28,821 nt of DNA from Bacillota bacterium (lineage in GTDB: Bacteria; Bacillota; Limnochordia; Darwinibacteriales; DTU012): contig JAAYLQ010000049.1 in NCBI GenBank assembly GCA_012521805.1, positions 1-28,821 on the forward strand, written 5' to 3'. The position numbers and the translations under genes are program-made. A model generated the notes under the pieces. That model saw only the letters and a list, made by a program, of their open reading frames with translations. It did not search any database and was not told where the DNA came from. Below are positions 1-8,949 of this stretch, in pieces; the first letter of the stretch is position 1; each line of letters begins with the position of its first letter.

Positions 1-71
1 CCATTCACAGTCAGCAGAACCGCTAAGAAAAGTACTAATGCAATTTGTGCTCTTATGCGTTTCTGAAACAT
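1..71 (-). CDS. 5' end of an exported protein, possibly BamA/Omp85
   Basis: Only the first 23 codons are in the window; the gene continues past the left edge. The ATG at 71 follows an AGGGGG ribosome site about 10 bases upstream. The peptide begins MFQKRIRAQ and continues into a hydrophobic stretch (IALVLFLAVLLTV), a typical signal-peptide start. It lies just downstream of tamB on the same strand. In diderm Firmicutes tamB is often followed by a BamA/Omp85 outer-membrane assembly gene, so that is the best guess, but no POTRA or barrel sequence is visible. The export signal is seen; the BamA identity is inference. Confidence 0.5.
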   Translation of the reverse strand, partial: MFQKRIRAQIALVLFLAVLLTVN

Positions 72-173
72 CTTTCGTTTGCCCCCTAACTTTAATCGGT
101 CTGTTCGTAAATTCTACATTCCAAGTTCATTTCCTTCACATTGCCAACCAGTATTTCCTGCTAAAGCTGGGTG

Positions 174-3100
174 TTAAAACCTTCTTTTCAATTCTAAGCC
201 AAAACGCCGATTAGCTTGATTATCAACACCAGCTTTTAGTGTCAGACCTGCTGGAAATTGTTCCCCTGAAAATCGATATTCTATGTCTAGATTTTCGGTA
301 ATCTCAGCAGCAAAAAAGCTGCGCTGATAGCTGAGATAAACATTAGGTCTGATATATTTACCAAGTGTAATATAGAGATTGCGTTTAAAGAGATCCGGAT
401 CTATTTGAACCGAATCCAGCAGAAAATACTTTTGGATTGCATGTTCCATTTTAGCAAACACTTTATTAGCTTGTTCTTGGATTAAACTCCAAATCTGGTC
501 CGCTGTCAATCCGGCTGTGCTGAATGAATCCAGCAGCCGCAGCCAATTGAGCTGACTCAAAATCTCATGCTGGGGTAAAGCCGGATTAGAACTGATGGTC
601 CAGTTAAGCTCATTGATTTCACCCTCAACACCCAAAATAACTTCCAGATCATTGATCACAGCAGTGCCAGCTACAGCCAGCCAAGGTCTTGAGCGCCAAT
701 CTGCAGCTTGAAACCTGCCGGATGTGATTGCAAAGGATGTTCCCAGCACATTTGCAGTACCATCTACTGCATTGATATCCGCTTGTAAAACAGGTTTAAG
801 ACTAGTACCAGCAATTGTCAGTTTGCCATCAGCAAGAACGTGTATACCAGGACCAAGTATTTCAAACTCTCTACTGGCAAAATCAATGTCCAAATCAACT
901 TCTGGCAGTGGGATACGTTCGCCGGCAGTTTGGTTGTGGGCCAATCCACTAAGATACACCTTGGCCCGATTAAGGTTGAGATTGCCTTCCAGCTTGACTC
1001 CCTGCAAAGCTTGAATCGGCGCATAAAACAGTCCTGCGTTGGCAGTCAAATGCAGGTAGCCATCTACAGCTCCTTGCACTATCGGGTGGAATACGTAGGC
1101 ATTGGTAATTTTCATATCTAGATGCGTATCTGGATTAAAAATATCGATGATTCCGTTTAAGTCAATACTGCCGCTGCTGCCGAGATATCCACTGCCCAAA
1201 ACGGTTATCTTGTCATGATTGAAGAGCAGCTCCACGCCTCCAGCCCGCAGCTGTTCTAAATATGGAACCGGGTATTCGACCTCAGAAAGTGCCAACCTGC
1301 CATCAATTTGCGGCTTTTTAAGAGTTCCAGCAATCTGCAAGTCAGCTTCAACAAATCCATAAAGATCTTCGGCATAGCTGTAAGGTACAGTCAGCTGAAG
1401 GTCAAACTGCGGTTCATCAAATCCCTGCACTGTGCCCTCAACAATTAGTTCCGCGCCTGCTTTCACAATAGTAGAAGGCTTAAGATAGATCAAGCCATCT
1501 TCAAGCTCAACTTCAATATCTATCGCCGGAAAGTAACCGTATTCACAATACACTTCGCTGAACTGCACCTTCCCATGTCCGTTTAATTGGTCAAATTTAC
1601 CAGAAAGATTAATCGCATAATCCACCTGTCCTGTTAGATCCAGACCAAAGTTATCAAAAACACTGCCTACCAGCTGCAGGGGAAAATTATCTGCCTCCGA
1701 GGAGATTTCAATCTGATCCGAAGCAAATGTCCCTTGGGCTTTCAGACGCCCATCAGCATTCATCAGTTCTAAGTTTTGGATCCAAATTTGATCCCGCTTG
1801 AATGTTAGATTGAGAAAACCAGTGATTGGCTCACCACCATTGGTCTGCTCAGTTTCAATACCGTGAAGCGCAGCGTCGATCAATTGAATTTGATCTAATC
1901 CAGCTCTCAGCCTGCTGGAGGCTGCTGCTATTCGAAATTGGTCGATACCAGCATTTTCCAGTTCTAATATGCCCAATAACGTTCTGCCATCTGCACTGAT
2001 ATAACCGGAAAAATCCGCTCTGCCTACCAGCTGATAATCATCCAGCGGAAGTAGGGATAAGTCGAGCCCTGCAGCTTCCAGCTTTCCATCTGCTGTTTTG
2101 GTGCCAAACTCGTACCCACCAGTAAAATCTACAACTCCCCCCAGAATCTGCAGTGAAGCTCGGCCAGCAACCTGTTTGTTGCCGTATTCAAACTCAATCC
2201 TGCCGTTAAGATCAACACCTCGATAATCAGCATGGTGAATGATCAAGGTTCCATCTGCATGCAGCTGCTGGACAAACTGTTCCCAACCGCTGGACACAAC
2301 AACTTCAGCATCCACCAAAACATTATCTAAAGGTAGTTCCTCCAGCTGAAGGCTGATCCCACTGAGATGCAGTTTTATGCTTATCCCTTCACTATCCAGC
2401 AATGCCACAGCTTCCTGCCACCGACCATTCTGCTCCCATGTCAGCTTAAACCCATCGGCAGTTCCCGACAATCTAGGGGTCCTGCCGCCAGCCAGAATCT
2501 GAGCGGCCACTCCACCCACAGCTGGCTGAAATGACTTCAATGTCCTTGATGCAGCGGTAAAATCTGGAAGCCAGCCCCGAACGTAGCCATCGCTGATCCA
2601 CAAATCGAATTCTCCAGTTTCCCCTGCTGCTCCAGCTTTGAAGTAGTCAAGAACAAAACCTTGATTATTTTCAATATGCCAAGCTAACTGTCCTGCAGCG
2701 ATCTGCTTATACTGCCAGGAACCGCTCCCAAATGCAGGCAGCTGCTCCTTGAAAACAATAATTTGATCAAAGTGGAAATCGCCAACCATTAAATCTAGAT
2801 ACGTATCGGAGCCTAAATGAATCGTTCCATCCACAGGCAGACTCCAGTCATGGCTTCGGAAAGTGAAATCTACCTGTCCATCAACGACCTGTATAACCGC
2901 CTTAGGGATTTGGGATAAGAACTTTTCGTTCCAGATCAGCTGCTGTACTCTCTCCCAACTCAACTGCTGCTGGGACCGCAGCTGCAGGTGAGGCTGTTCA
3001 AGGACCACTTGGCTGACTCCGTTCAGCGGGTTGATCTTAACGGTGATATCGCTGGTAAAAGTAAACCGCTCAGCAGCATAACTTACATTAGTTAGTTTGA

Positions 3101-3272
3101 ACTTGGTAAAAAACTGCCATTCTACTTTTTCTACCACCAAACCAGGGTAAGCCTGCGAAAGTTTTTCGACAATAAGCCCCGGTCCAAGTTTAACTGCACC
3201 CCAAAAAAGCACAATGGCAAACGCTGCTGTAATCAGCAGGGAAATGAAAATGATTTTGTTTCTATGCTGCAT
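174..3272 (-). CDS. tamB: TamB/DUF490 translocation and assembly module protein
   Basis: TamB-family proteins are anchored in the inner membrane and span the periplasm as a long beta-rich groove. They work with Omp85 proteins and are implicated in outer-membrane protein assembly and phospholipid transport to the outer membrane. This product has about 1032 residues: one N-terminal membrane anchor (roughly residues 6-27), then repetitive beta-strand-rich sequence throughout, and a DUF490-type C-terminus. That end contains a 'LGKYIRPNVYLSYQRS' segment and closes with a terminal Phe, as in the family. I prefer the ATG at 3272, preceded by AGGTGA at good spacing; an in-frame GTG at 3281 is possible. 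A terminator separates it from the S55 gene upstream, and an exported protein follows 102 bases downstream. The 72-173 gap shows no clear promoter. It is strong evidence for a diderm envelope. Confidence 0.88.
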   Translation of the reverse strand: MQHRNKIIFISLLITAAFAIVLFWGAVKLGPGLIVEKLSQAYPGLVVEKVEWQFFTKFKLTNVSYAAERFTFTSDITVKINPLNGVSQVVLEQPHLQLRSQQQLSWERVQQLIWNEKFLSQIPKAVIQVVDGQVDFTFRSHDWSLPVDGTIHLGSDTYLDLMVGDFHFDQIIVFKEQLPAFGSGSWQYKQIAAGQLAWHIENNQGFVLDYFKAGAAGETGEFDLWISDGYVRGWLPDFTAASRTLKSFQPAVGGVAAQILAGGRTPRLSGTADGFKLTWEQNGRWQEAVALLDSEGISIKLHLSGISLQLEELPLDNVLVDAEVVVSSGWEQFVQQLHADGTLIIHHADYRGVDLNGRIEFEYGNKQVAGRASLQILGGVVDFTGGYEFGTKTADGKLEAAGLDLSLLPLDDYQLVGRADFSGYISADGRTLLGILELENAGIDQFRIAAASSRLRAGLDQIQLIDAALHGIETEQTNGGEPITGFLNLTFKRDQIWIQNLELMNADGRLKAQGTFASDQIEISSEADNFPLQLVGSVFDNFGLDLTGQVDYAINLSGKFDQLNGHGKVQFSEVYCEYGYFPAIDIEVELEDGLIYLKPSTIVKAGAELIVEGTVQGFDEPQFDLQLTVPYSYAEDLYGFVEADLQIAGTLKKPQIDGRLALSEVEYPVPYLEQLRAGGVELLFNHDKITVLGSGYLGSSGSIDLNGIIDIFNPDTHLDMKITNAYVFHPIVQGAVDGYLHLTANAGLFYAPIQALQGVKLEGNLNLNRAKVYLSGLAHNQTAGERIPLPEVDLDIDFASREFEILGPGIHVLADGKLTIAGTSLKPVLQADINAVDGTANVLGTSFAITSGRFQAADWRSRPWLAVAGTAVINDLEVILGVEGEINELNWTISSNPALPQHEILSQLNWLRLLDSFSTAGLTADQIWSLIQEQANKVFAKMEHAIQKYFLLDSVQIDPDLFKRNLYITLGKYIRPNVYLSYQRSFFAAEITENLDIEYRFSGEQFPAGLTLKAGVDNQANRRFGLELKRRF

Positions 3273-3300
3273 CTTTTTCACCTATCATTGTTTTCCTTAA

Positions 3301-3326
3301 AAAGCAAAGGAGGGGGTCAACCCCCC
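3301..3326 (-). terminator. Rho-independent terminator after the S55-peptidase gene
   Basis: On the minus strand a GGGGG / CCCCC stem with a short loop is followed by TCC and a T-rich run (TTTGCTTTTT). It sits just after the stop of the S55 gene and before tamB, so tamB is probably transcribed from its own promoter or by readthrough. Confidence 0.7.
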
Positions 3327-3337
3327 ATCACAACCCA

Positions 3338-5110
3338 CTATAACACTTGAATTTCAAAGGTAGCTGAACCTTCTATTACATATTGTGTTGTTAAGCGCAC
3401 CCTGATACTTTCGTGCTGATTATGATCCCGCTGATTAACACCAAAATCCTGCTCCAGCATTACAACTTCGCTGATTGGAATTGAATCATCCTCAGATGAA
3501 ACAGTGTCGCTGTAGTCAAATTCGAAATCATATCCTGCACCCACATCAAAGAAGGGAATAAATTCCGCTATTAACTCATTGTTCCGTTCCCGATTCATAT
3601 ACTCTGCTAAGAGCATATCTAGATTTTCAGCCTCCGTAGGCTCACGCCACTTTTCATCAGTCTCCTGCTCCTGCAGCGACTCCCAGGTGGTGTGAACTGT
3701 GGGTTTTGCCGAGTAATATCCGCTGCTGCCGCCGCGAACAGTTACCGGAAGCGGACCCGGCGCAGTATCTTTAGGAATATCAATCCGCAGTACTCGTGTT
3801 TCAACCGCTCCCCGGTAAGGCCGAATTCTTACTTCAATCTCCACACTGTCCCCTGCTTCAACCTGAAAAGAACGGGGAATAGCCATTTCAATCTCCGCGG
3901 TTCTGCGGACATTCTCAATATTAAATTTGGCTTCAATTTTATTTAAATCAATCCGCTGCAGATTATTTCCCATCAGCAGCTCCAAACCTTCGCTTAAATC
4001 AGATAGTGCCCAAGCAGCAATGTCACCACTGCTGTAAAACATATTTTCCCGCACAATGGGATTGCGCAGATTATCAGCATAAAACTCAAACCGAACATAA
4101 GCTGTACCGGCGCCAACCCGATCCAAGGTCGAATCAATCCCTTGACCCGCGCTGCTGACTACCATCGCCGGCAGCAGCTGATCATCTGCCACTGATTCGA
4201 CACTGTAAACATCGGTTTTTTTCCGATCCAGATCAGTCACAGTAATTTCAATAGGAACATAGCTGGGTTCTACCCCCAGCATTCCAGCCACCCCAGCTGA
4301 GCGATCCTGAAAAACTGCACCCACACTTTCCCCAGCAGAAGCTATTTTATATGGGACCTCCAAGGTAGGCATTGTATAATGAATCACCGCTGGGGCCACA
4401 AAGAAATTCACATCACCCTGATGCATAAAAGGATGACCAAAACCAACAAAGCGGTTGTGCTCATCTACTTCTGTGATGGTACCGAAAGCAGAAACTTGAA
4501 AATCCCCCCGCAGCAGCTGCACTGCAAAAGCGGATCCCGGTTCTAGCTCTACTGCCGGCATTTCATCTGCAGCTCCACTCACGCCAGGAATTAGCTGCAA
4601 ATTGAAAGGTTCAAGCACCTCTCTTAACTTATTCAAGGAGCGGCCGCTAATTCCGCTAACCGCCACGGGTGCAGCTATCTTTTGAAATCCTTCCGGAACT
4701 GCCAGTTCCGGAGCAGCTAAGCTGTTCATCAGATCCAGCATGGGACCTGCCGGGGTCACCAATCCGACGCGGTGATCCGAATATTCATAGGCATAGCTGA
4801 TAGCTCCTAACAACATGCCATCGATATACACCGGACTGCCGCTCATCCCAGAGGCAATCCCACCGCTGCGGTCAATCGCATCTCCACTAACATGTACCAT
4901 AACCATAGCAGGAACAGGAGCTGGTTGGCGAATTACAGTTATTACTTCCACATCAAATTCTTCGATCTCAGTCCCCTGCACAACTGTTTTTCCAATGCCT
5001 TTTAGTCCGGGATAAACTTGTTCCAAAGGATAAACCTCAGTTGCTCCCATCACTAACGAGGAAAACAAACACAGGAAAACCCCCACAAGTATGCAGATTT
5101 TTCGTGTCAT
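3338..5110 (-). CDS. SpoIVB-type peptidase S55 domain protein, secreted
   Basis: The product has about 590 residues. It begins with a signal peptide or anchor (TRKICILVGVFLCLFSSLVMG), then the S55 domain start typical of this family (PGLKGIGKTV... EEFDVEVI). The serine-peptidase signature GMSGSP is at about residues 88-93 and a GFGHPF histidine motif lies further in. SpoIVB uses this fold to cleave SpoIVFA in the sigma-K checkpoint, but SpoIVB also has a PDZ domain before S55. Here there is no clear PDZ and a long beta-rich C-terminal extension follows, so this is a relative and not SpoIVB itself. The ATG at 5110 has AAGGAG nine bases upstream; the upstream TTG at 5119 abuts that site and is less likely. 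It starts 13 bases after the glycosidase gene, so the two are probably cotranscribed. The substrate is unknown. Confidence 0.85.
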   Translation of the reverse strand: MTRKICILVGVFLCLFSSLVMGATEVYPLEQVYPGLKGIGKTVVQGTEIEEFDVEVITVIRQPAPVPAMVMVHVSGDAIDRSGGIASGMSGSPVYIDGMLLGAISYAYEYSDHRVGLVTPAGPMLDLMNSLAAPELAVPEGFQKIAAPVAVSGISGRSLNKLREVLEPFNLQLIPGVSGAADEMPAVELEPGSAFAVQLLRGDFQVSAFGTITEVDEHNRFVGFGHPFMHQGDVNFFVAPAVIHYTMPTLEVPYKIASAGESVGAVFQDRSAGVAGMLGVEPSYVPIEITVTDLDRKKTDVYSVESVADDQLLPAMVVSSAGQGIDSTLDRVGAGTAYVRFEFYADNLRNPIVRENMFYSSGDIAAWALSDLSEGLELLMGNNLQRIDLNKIEAKFNIENVRRTAEIEMAIPRSFQVEAGDSVEIEVRIRPYRGAVETRVLRIDIPKDTAPGPLPVTVRGGSSGYYSAKPTVHTTWESLQEQETDEKWREPTEAENLDMLLAEYMNRERNNELIAEFIPFFDVGAGYDFEFDYSDTVSSEDDSIPISEVVMLEQDFGVNQRDHNQHESIRVRLTTQYVIEGSATFEIQVL

Positions 5111-5123
5111 GAGAGCCAACTCC

Positions 5124-6533
5124 TTATTCTCTGCTTTCAGGAGTGATGATTACTATGGCATTGCTCACTGGACGTTCTGTCCCATCTGATGGAATATTCA
5201 AGACCCGGTCGCGGATTACCATCGTTGTTGATCCGCCTCCATCAAGATTCATTGCATCTACAGCACCAAGTTCAATCATCAATTCTGCTAACTCCTCTAA
5301 AGTCATACCTACGCTGATCCCAGGTTGACGTCCGTTAACAGTAACAATTAACAGCCTGCGATCCGCTGTAACACCTAGAGCGGTGCGGGGAGCCCGTCCG
5401 GAAGCAATATCTGCTTGGAACCGTTCCTCTCCAGCAGTAATATAAACTTGTCCATCCTTAACCAAGCGGGGTCCACCGCCAATAATATGCTGAAACCCCT
5501 GCTCCAGCCAATCAGGATTTAGCTTGAGCTCAACCTCTATGGAATCACCAATCTCCACCTGCTGGAGGAAATCGCGGGCAAGACCGTGACCGGAGACCAC
5601 GATTCCATTTTTTGGGATCACAGCTGCACCAGTAACCTTGTCAACCACAATTTCATCAACTACTATCAAATCAACACCATAAATATTAGTACGGGAATTT
5701 TCACCGTAATCGGGGGTGTAGATAATCAACTCATCAGCAAGGCGCGGTCTGTTAATTCCAGAAACACCAAATTCCTGTCCATCACTAAGCTTAACCCTGC
5801 CTTCTAAACTTACCTGGTCTATTACTATCTCACCTGGTTTGATGCCAATCGCTGTTCGATTGGCATAAGGCTCGCTGATAATCCTTCCGTCGATGGCCAG
5901 CAGTCCTAAGGGTCTGCCGTCAACAGCAAAATACAAGCCATTTGCTGCCGCAATCGCCTGGCTTCTTTTGGCCATCGAGCTTACTCGTTCTCGACCGTAA
6001 ATTTGATCCTGCGAGAGTACAGACCTAATTTCAATCAGTGGATCCAGATACCGTACTTCAATAAAGTTAATAATCAAGGGTCCGGCGGCAATACCTTTGC
6101 GCATATGACCGTACCTTACTCCATGGGCAACTGTAATCACACTGCTGTCCACGTAGAGCTTATTAACCGAAATCGTCAGCCATTCTCCATCAAGCTGGGA
6201 CTCAACTTCAGGCATAAAATAATTAAAATCCATCACGATTCTTGTACCAATCGCACCTGGACCACGACTGGCCCGAACAGCTTTCAAGGCAGCGTCCTTA
6301 AACTCTCTATTAACCGGTAGATTCGGAAGCTCATGATCAAGGTCAACAATTACTTTCATAGGATTGGTGTTCTGCCACACACGATAACTACTGCCTTCAG
6401 GTACAGGCACCCGGAGAGTTACTTTTGCTGCATCTACCTCGCAGAAAAAAGTTTGCGCAGCTGCACTGCCAGCAGTAATGATCAAAAATATGATAATCGA
6501 CCAGATATGCCGTAAGCGTCCTATTTTCCCCAA
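5124..6533 (-). CDS. AMIN-domain phosphodiester glycosidase (NAGPA/DUF2233) family protein
   Basis: The product has about 469 residues with an N-terminal signal peptide (WSIIIFLIITAGSAAA). An AMIN-like segment follows at roughly residues 30-110 (VTLRVPVPEGSSYRVW... MKVIVDLDHELP). The NAGPA domain ends with the hallmark MNLDGGGSTTMV and the closing RPVSNAIVII. The family is named for the mammalian enzyme that uncovers mannose-6-phosphate; bacterial members are exported and thought to act on cell-wall or glycopolymer phosphodiester-linked sugars. AMIN domains usually target proteins to the wall or periplasm. The start is a TTG very close to an AAAGGG site, so the exact N-terminus is uncertain. 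It is followed closely by the S55-peptidase gene. The substrate cannot be told from sequence. Confidence 0.85.
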   Translation of the reverse strand: MGKIGRLRHIWSIIIFLIITAGSAAAQTFFCEVDAAKVTLRVPVPEGSSYRVWQNTNPMKVIVDLDHELPNLPVNREFKDAALKAVRASRGPGAIGTRIVMDFNYFMPEVESQLDGEWLTISVNKLYVDSSVITVAHGVRYGHMRKGIAAGPLIINFIEVRYLDPLIEIRSVLSQDQIYGRERVSSMAKRSQAIAAANGLYFAVDGRPLGLLAIDGRIISEPYANRTAIGIKPGEIVIDQVSLEGRVKLSDGQEFGVSGINRPRLADELIIYTPDYGENSRTNIYGVDLIVVDEIVVDKVTGAAVIPKNGIVVSGHGLARDFLQQVEIGDSIEVELKLNPDWLEQGFQHIIGGGPRLVKDGQVYITAGEERFQADIASGRAPRTALGVTADRRLLIVTVNGRQPGISVGMTLEELAELMIELGAVDAMNLDGGGSTTMVIRDRVLNIPSDGTERPVSNAIVIITPESRE

Positions 6534-6607
6534 CCCTTTCGAAAATAACTAAAATTAGATCTGATGCATTATCAATTCTCTATTTCCAAGAAATATCCTG
6601 CTGACAC

Positions 6608-6632
6608 AAAAAACCGCTTCCGTAAAAGCGGC
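6608..6632 (-). terminator. Terminator after the unknown secreted-protein gene
   Basis: The minus strand reads CCGCTT - loop - AAGCGG followed by an uninterrupted T run (6608-6613 are all A on the plus strand). It ends the transcript coming from 6805-7422. A weaker A/T-rich hairpin (GCATTT / AATGC) lies at 6641-6654. The rest of 6633-6804 shows no gene. Confidence 0.8.
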
Positions 6633-6804
6633 TATTAAAGGCATTTAAAAATGCTTTTCTAAAATTATCAAACACTGGTCTGCTAAAATAGTCCCCATAC
6701 AGCTGCTGACAGGCAAAACCCGTTATCAGTTTAGATATTTCTCAACCAGAGCGAGAGAGAAACTCCGCTCGAGAAGCATAAAACCAAAACCGTTAGGACC
6801 GCTG

Positions 6805-7422
6805 CTAACGTTTAAAGTATTGAAGGTATTCATTCGGTATGTGATCATACAAGGCCACGCTTAAGACAAAGATGCGATCATAACGTGTTAACAGCGCATC
6901 AATGTCTGCCGGGTCTGATCCAGAAAAGATTCTGTTGTCGGGATATATATGATAGACAGGTATCTTTGTATTCAGCTTAACTTCCATATCATCTGAAAAC
7001 ACCAGGGCTGAAGCTGTAAATGGTGCAAAACCATAATCAGCCAGATTTATCGTAAACGTAGTTCTTCCAGATCCCTGTTCACCCTTGTTACCGAGAATCA
7101 GCAGCACTTCCTGCCTGCCCTGCACTAATGGCTTTTGCCCATAGACAATTCCCGCCCACATCTGGTCGTTAATGTAATTAGCGTCATCGAAAATCACTGC
7201 TTCTTCAAACACTACCGGATCCGACCCATCAGCTGCATGAATTTCTATCACAAACTTAGCATGCCTAACTCGATCCTTCGGTAGTGGGATTTCAACATAA
7301 TTCATTCCAAAAAGCATTTCTAAATCGTCAATGTAATCACGAGCGCTGGCAGCGCTAAAAGCACCTGCCAGGCAGAACAGTGTGCTGATCAAAACAAGGC
7401 AGAGCACACGTTTGTTAACCAT
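6805..7422 (-). CDS. Secreted protein of unknown function
   Basis: I do not recognise this 205-residue product. It starts with a clear cleavable signal peptide (VLCLVLISTLFCLAGAFSAASA) and the mature part has no further membrane segment and no cysteine. The rest looks like a mixed alpha/beta or beta-sandwich domain with many acidic and aromatic residues (for example AVIFDDANYINDQMW and YHIYPDNRIF). The ATG at 7422 has a very strong AAGGAGGAAGG ribosome site. It lies directly after the flagellar-operon terminator and ends at its own terminator. No promoter is obvious in the 62-base gap, so it may depend on readthrough from the flagellar operon. A periplasmic role is inference from export alone. 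Confidence 0.75.
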   Translation of the reverse strand: MVNKRVLCLVLISTLFCLAGAFSAASARDYIDDLEMLFGMNYVEIPLPKDRVRHAKFVIEIHAADGSDPVVFEEAVIFDDANYINDQMWAGIVYGQKPLVQGRQEVLLILGNKGEQGSGRTTFTINLADYGFAPFTASALVFSDDMEVKLNTKIPVYHIYPDNRIFSGSDPADIDALLTRYDRIFVLSVALYDHIPNEYLQYFKR

Positions 7423-7450
7423 CTAACCTTCCTCCTTGATTTATAAATAA

Positions 7451-7478
7451 GCCTCGAACCGGTTAATCCGTTCGAGGC
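7451..7478 (-). terminator. Hairpin ending the flagellar ring operon
   Basis: A perfect 9-bp inverted repeat, GCCTCGAAC / GTTCGAGGC, begins six bases after the flgJ stop. On the minus strand it is followed by an imperfect T tract (TTATTTATAAA). Termination may therefore be partial, which would let the next gene be transcribed. Confidence 0.7.
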
Positions 7479-7484
7479 TCAACT

Positions 7485-7784
7485 TTAGTCATCATCAGGC
7501 ACATACATTACCATCTGCTTATAAATAACATCGCTCAGCCCAATGCCGCCGGCACCAGCCATTTCAATCGCCAGCTGCTCGTCATGCATGGATTGGAACA
7601 GCTTCTCAGCATTGCGGTTGCCAAACAGATCCGATTCTGGAACTGTATTGCGCATTTCTTTCAGCATCAGCTGGAGAAAGAGGGACTCGAACTGCACTGC
7701 AGCTTCTTTCAAAGCTTTTTGCGAAGTTGACAGCTGCTGAGCTTTATCTGTTAATAATTTACCTGGATCCCAAGCTACCTTCAT
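7485..7784 (-). CDS. flgJ: FlgJ-type rod-binding protein, single domain
   Basis: At 99 residues this matches the N-terminal rod-capping domain of FlgJ (EAAVQFESLFLQLMLKEMR... AEKLFQSMHDEQLAIEMA). That domain sits at the tip of the growing rod in the periplasm and is needed for rod assembly. The C-terminal muramidase domain of enterobacterial FlgJ is missing, as is common outside gamma- and beta-proteobacteria, so another enzyme must open the wall. The ATG at 7784 has an AAGGGAG site. It is the last gene of the operon, 19 bases after flgI. Confidence 0.9.
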   Translation of the reverse strand: MKVAWDPGKLLTDKAQQLSTSQKALKEAAVQFESLFLQLMLKEMRNTVPESDLFGNRNAEKLFQSMHDEQLAIEMAGAGGIGLSDVIYKQMVMYVPDDD

Positions 7785-7803
7785 GCCGGCAGACTCTCCC
7801 TTG

Positions 7804-8925
7804 CTACATGATAATTAGATCTCCATAGAGTGCCCCTGCGGCTTTAATTGCCTGCAGAATATCAATAATGTCACGGGGACTAGCACCAACTGCATTCAAT
7901 GCATTCACTAAATCCTCAACATTACTACCACCAGATAAGAGCATCAGACCTCCCTCTGGCTCTTGGACATCTATGTTATAATCGACACCGACCACAGTTT
8001 CACCCACAAAACCTGTTGGTTGACTAACGAACGGATTTGCATCTACCCTTACACTTAAATTACCATGGGATACAGCCACAGTTGCGATTCGAACATCTGC
8101 ACCCATTACAACTGTACCAGTCCGCTCGTTGATTACCACCCGAGCTTTAGTATCGGGACGAATCGGCAACTCTTCTAGGAGTGCTATCAATCCAACAGTA
8201 TTATCGGCATATTCCTCAGGAATCTTAACAGCTACTGTAGATTGATCATAAGCCTGCGCAATATTTTGGGTAAAAACCTGGTTAATTGTATCTACTAGAC
8301 GGGCTGCAGTGCCGAAGTCTGGCTCATGCAGAACCAAATGAATTTCATCGCTATAGCTGTGACTGTGAGGAATTTCCTGCTCAACAATGGCTCCGTTAGG
8401 AATTCTCGCCACAGTGGTATGATTCTGCTGCACACTGCTGGCTCCTCCCCGCACAACAAATCCACCGATGGACAGTGGACCCTGTGCCGCAGCATAAACC
8501 TGTCCATTTGCAGCTTGAAGAGGAGTCTGCAGCAGAGATCCGCCTTGAAGACTGCGGGCATCACCAATCGACGACACAGTTACATCAATTGTATCGCCTA
8601 CCCGCACTGATGCTGGAATTGTGGCAGTAACCATCACTGCTGCCACATTGCGCAGACGCATGTCATCTGCTGAGACGGTAATCCCAAAGCGCTCCAGCAT
8701 GTTGGCAACCATCTGCACATTGGCTAAAGTGCCTGAGCTGTCGCCAGTCCCATTTAAGCCCACTACCAAACCCAAACCATACAGCTGATTATCCCGCACT
8801 CCATGGACACGAGCAATGTCTTTTACCCGCACCAATGGAGCTTCTGCAGCAAAAACTGAACCAGCAGCGATAATTAATACCGCTAAAAAAGCTAGTACTG
8901 CTGTTTGACTGCGTTTATACATCAT
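7804..8925 (-). CDS. flgI: Flagellar P-ring protein FlgI
   Basis: FlgI forms the P ring around the distal rod in the peptidoglycan layer. The 373-residue product has an N-terminal signal peptide (LAFLAVLIIAAGSVFA), matching export to the periplasm. It carries the family start VRVKDIARVHGVRDNQLYGLGLVVGLNGTGDS-like segment at roughly residues 32-62, and full family length (about 360-370). The ATG at 8925 is preceded by GGAGG at ideal spacing. It follows flgH by 24 bases and precedes flgJ by 19. P rings occur with L rings in cells with an outer membrane, so this gene supports a diderm envelope. Confidence 0.96.
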   Translation of the reverse strand: MMYKRSQTAVLAFLAVLIIAAGSVFAAEAPLVRVKDIARVHGVRDNQLYGLGLVVGLNGTGDSSGTLANVQMVANMLERFGITVSADDMRLRNVAAVMVTATIPASVRVGDTIDVTVSSIGDARSLQGGSLLQTPLQAANGQVYAAAQGPLSIGGFVVRGGASSVQQNHTTVARIPNGAIVEQEIPHSHSYSDEIHLVLHEPDFGTAARLVDTINQVFTQNIAQAYDQSTVAVKIPEEYADNTVGLIALLEELPIRPDTKARVVINERTGTVVMGADVRIATVAVSHGNLSVRVDANPFVSQPTGFVGETVVGVDYNIDVQEPEGGLMLLSGGSNVEDLVNALNAVGASPRDIIDILQAIKAAGALYGDLIIM

Positions 8926-8949
8926 AAAGAACCTCCATTCGCTGACAGG

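Noticed and set aside
724..1121. Plus-strand and other-frame open frames inside tamB
   Set aside because: They lie inside the clear tamB coding sequence, lack ribosome sites and show no recognisable domains.
3338..5110. The true SpoIVB checkpoint protease
   Set aside because: There is no clear PDZ domain before S55 and a long beta-rich extension follows; the gene neighbours are envelope genes, not recN or spo0A.
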